Source of the DNA: Lysobacteraceae bacterium
GTDB lineage: Bacteria; Pseudomonadota; Gammaproteobacteria; Xanthomonadales; Xanthomonadaceae
Direction of reading: 5' to 3'
Length of the DNA stretch: 5,091 bases
Assembly (NCBI GenBank): GCA_003505795.1
Contig: DNXT01000099.1
Span: forward strand, 1 to 5,091
Shown here in pieces: positions 4,188-5,091 of this stretch. The stretch's first letter is position 1, and each line of letters opens with the position of its first letter. The notes beneath the pieces are model-generated. The model had not been told where the DNA came from. It was given only the letters and a program-made list of their open reading frames with translations, and did not search any database. Position numbers and translations under genes: made by a program.

Positions 4188-5091
4188 ACGCGCGGCTGCA
4201 GCCCCTGGAACCGCCTCCCGCGACGCCGCACGACCGGCTCGGCCGGCCGTTGCGCGACCTGCGCCTGTCGGTGATCGAGGCCTGCAATTTCCGCTGCGGC
4301 TACTGCATGCCGGCCGACCGGGTGCCCGACGACTACGGGTTCGGCGCCGCCGCCCGCCTGGATTTCGGACAGATCGAGACCCTGGTCCGCGGTTTCGTGC
4401 GCGTCGGCGTGCGCAAGCTGCGCCTCACCGGCGGCGAGCCGCTGCTGCGCAAGCGCCTGCCGGCGCTGATCGCGCGGCTGGCGCCGATCGCCGGCCTCGA
4501 CGACATCGCCCTGACCACCAACGGCAGCCTGCTGGCGTCGCAGGCGGCGGCGCTGCGGGCCGCCGGGCTGCACCGGCTCACCATCAGCATGGACGCGCTG
4601 GACCCGCAGCGGTTCCGGCAGATGTCCGGCGGCCGCGGCGAGATCGCGCAGGTGCTGGCCGGCATCGAGGCGGCGGTGGCGGCCGGCTTCGGCCCGCTCA
4701 AGATCAACTGCGTGGTGCAGCGCGGCGTCAACGAGGACCAGGTGTTGCCGCTGGCCGAGCACTTCCGCGGCAGCGGGCACGTGCTGCGCTTCATCGAGTA
4801 CATGGACGTGGGCACCTGCAACGACTGGCGCCGCGACCAGGTGGTCGGCTCCGACGAGCTGCGCGCGCGCATCGATGCGCGCTGGCCGCTGCGCAGCCTG
4901 CCGGCGCGGCAGCCGGGCGAGGTCGCGACCCGCTATGGATTCGTCGACGGCGGCGGCGAGATCGGCTTCGTCAGCTCGATCTCGCACGCGTTCTGCGGCG
5001 ACTGCAACCGTGCCCGGGTGTCGGCCGACGGCCACCTCTACACCTGCCTGTTCGCCAGCCGCGGCAACGCGCTGCGGCCGCGGCTGGAGCA
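4184..5091 (+). CDS. moaA: GTP 3',8-cyclase MoaA (partial, 3' end missing)
   Basis: This is the first 302 residues of a radical-SAM enzyme that converts GTP to 3',8-cyclo-7,8-dihydro-GTP, the first step of molybdenum cofactor synthesis. The radical-SAM cluster motif is C34-x3-C38-x2-C41 in ACNFRCGYCMP. LTGGEPLLR (81-89) is the SAM-contacting GGEP motif, and TTNGSLL and TISMDAL follow at 111-117 and 133-139. The second [4Fe-4S] cluster that binds GTP is given by Cys271, Cys274 and Cys288 in SHAFCGDCNRARVSADG...YTCLF, so both cluster sites are intact. The usual 'TDRC' before the first cysteine reads 'IEAC' here. The window ends before the C-terminal Gly-Gly tail. The start is the GTG at 4184, which forms a GTGA overlap with the upstream hydrolase stop; GGATGG at 4171-4176 can act as ribosome binding site. 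No molybdate-responsive element is seen upstream, so expression probably depends on the kdkA promoter or an internal one. Confidence 0.95.
   Translation, partial: MNARLQPLEPPPATPHDRLGRPLRDLRLSVIEACNFRCGYCMPADRVPDDYGFGAAARLDFGQIETLVRGFVRVGVRKLRLTGGEPLLRKRLPALIARLAPIAGLDDIALTTNGSLLASQAAALRAAGLHRLTISMDALDPQRFRQMSGGRGEIAQVLAGIEAAVAAGFGPLKINCVVQRGVNEDQVLPLAEHFRGSGHVLRFIEYMDVGTCNDWRRDQVVGSDELRARIDARWPLRSLPARQPGEVATRYGFVDGGGEIGFVSSISHAFCGDCNRARVSADGHLYTCLFASRGNALRPRLE

Noticed and set aside
4073..5035. A 320-residue leftward open frame antisense to moaA
   Set aside because: The moaA frame carries both iron-sulfur cysteine motifs; the antisense protein is an Ala/Arg/His-rich shadow.

Overview
The window is GC-rich (by eye well above 65%), with nearly every third codon position G or C. 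Its gene set points to a gammaproteobacterium of the Xanthomonadaceae/Lysobacteraceae (Xanthomonas, Lysobacter, Luteimonas and relatives). This placement rests on protein resemblance and base composition only. There are no tRNA, rRNA, CRISPR or insertion-sequence signals. The window is gene-dense chromosomal DNA and the longest non-coding stretch is about 120 bases.

Layout: (1) The 3' end of a rightward gene that reads like thiamine-phosphate synthase (thiE), ending at 185. (2) A 123-base gap with a candidate -10 box at 276-281. (3) A rightward pair: a small DUF6165-type protein (309-719) and, 9 bases later, a 291-residue protein with a C-terminal GIY-YIG nuclease domain (729-1604). (4) A leftward GT9 heptosyltransferase of the OpsX type (2661 down to 1612), which converges on the nuclease gene with only 7 bases between stop codons. 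(5) Divergent from opsX across 21 bases, a rightward run of three overlapping genes: kdkA (Kdo kinase, 2683-3432), an RNase Z-like metallo-beta-lactamase-fold hydrolase (3432-4187), and moaA (GTP 3',8-cyclase, from 4184 and cut by the window end).

How they fit together: kdkA and opsX form a coherent lipopolysaccharide inner-core unit. KdkA phosphorylates the Kdo residue on lipid A, and OpsX-type heptosyltransferases add the first heptose to phosphorylated Kdo. This predicts a core built on one phosphorylated Kdo rather than the enteric Kdo disaccharide. The two genes share a very short divergent spacer with overlapping candidate -10 boxes and no Shine-Dalgarno sequence on either side, so both may be leaderless. 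The hydrolase and moaA overlap the preceding genes by 1 and 4 bases, which ties molybdenum-cofactor synthesis translationally to an LPS gene. The DUF6165/GIY-YIG pair is the least understood part of the window.
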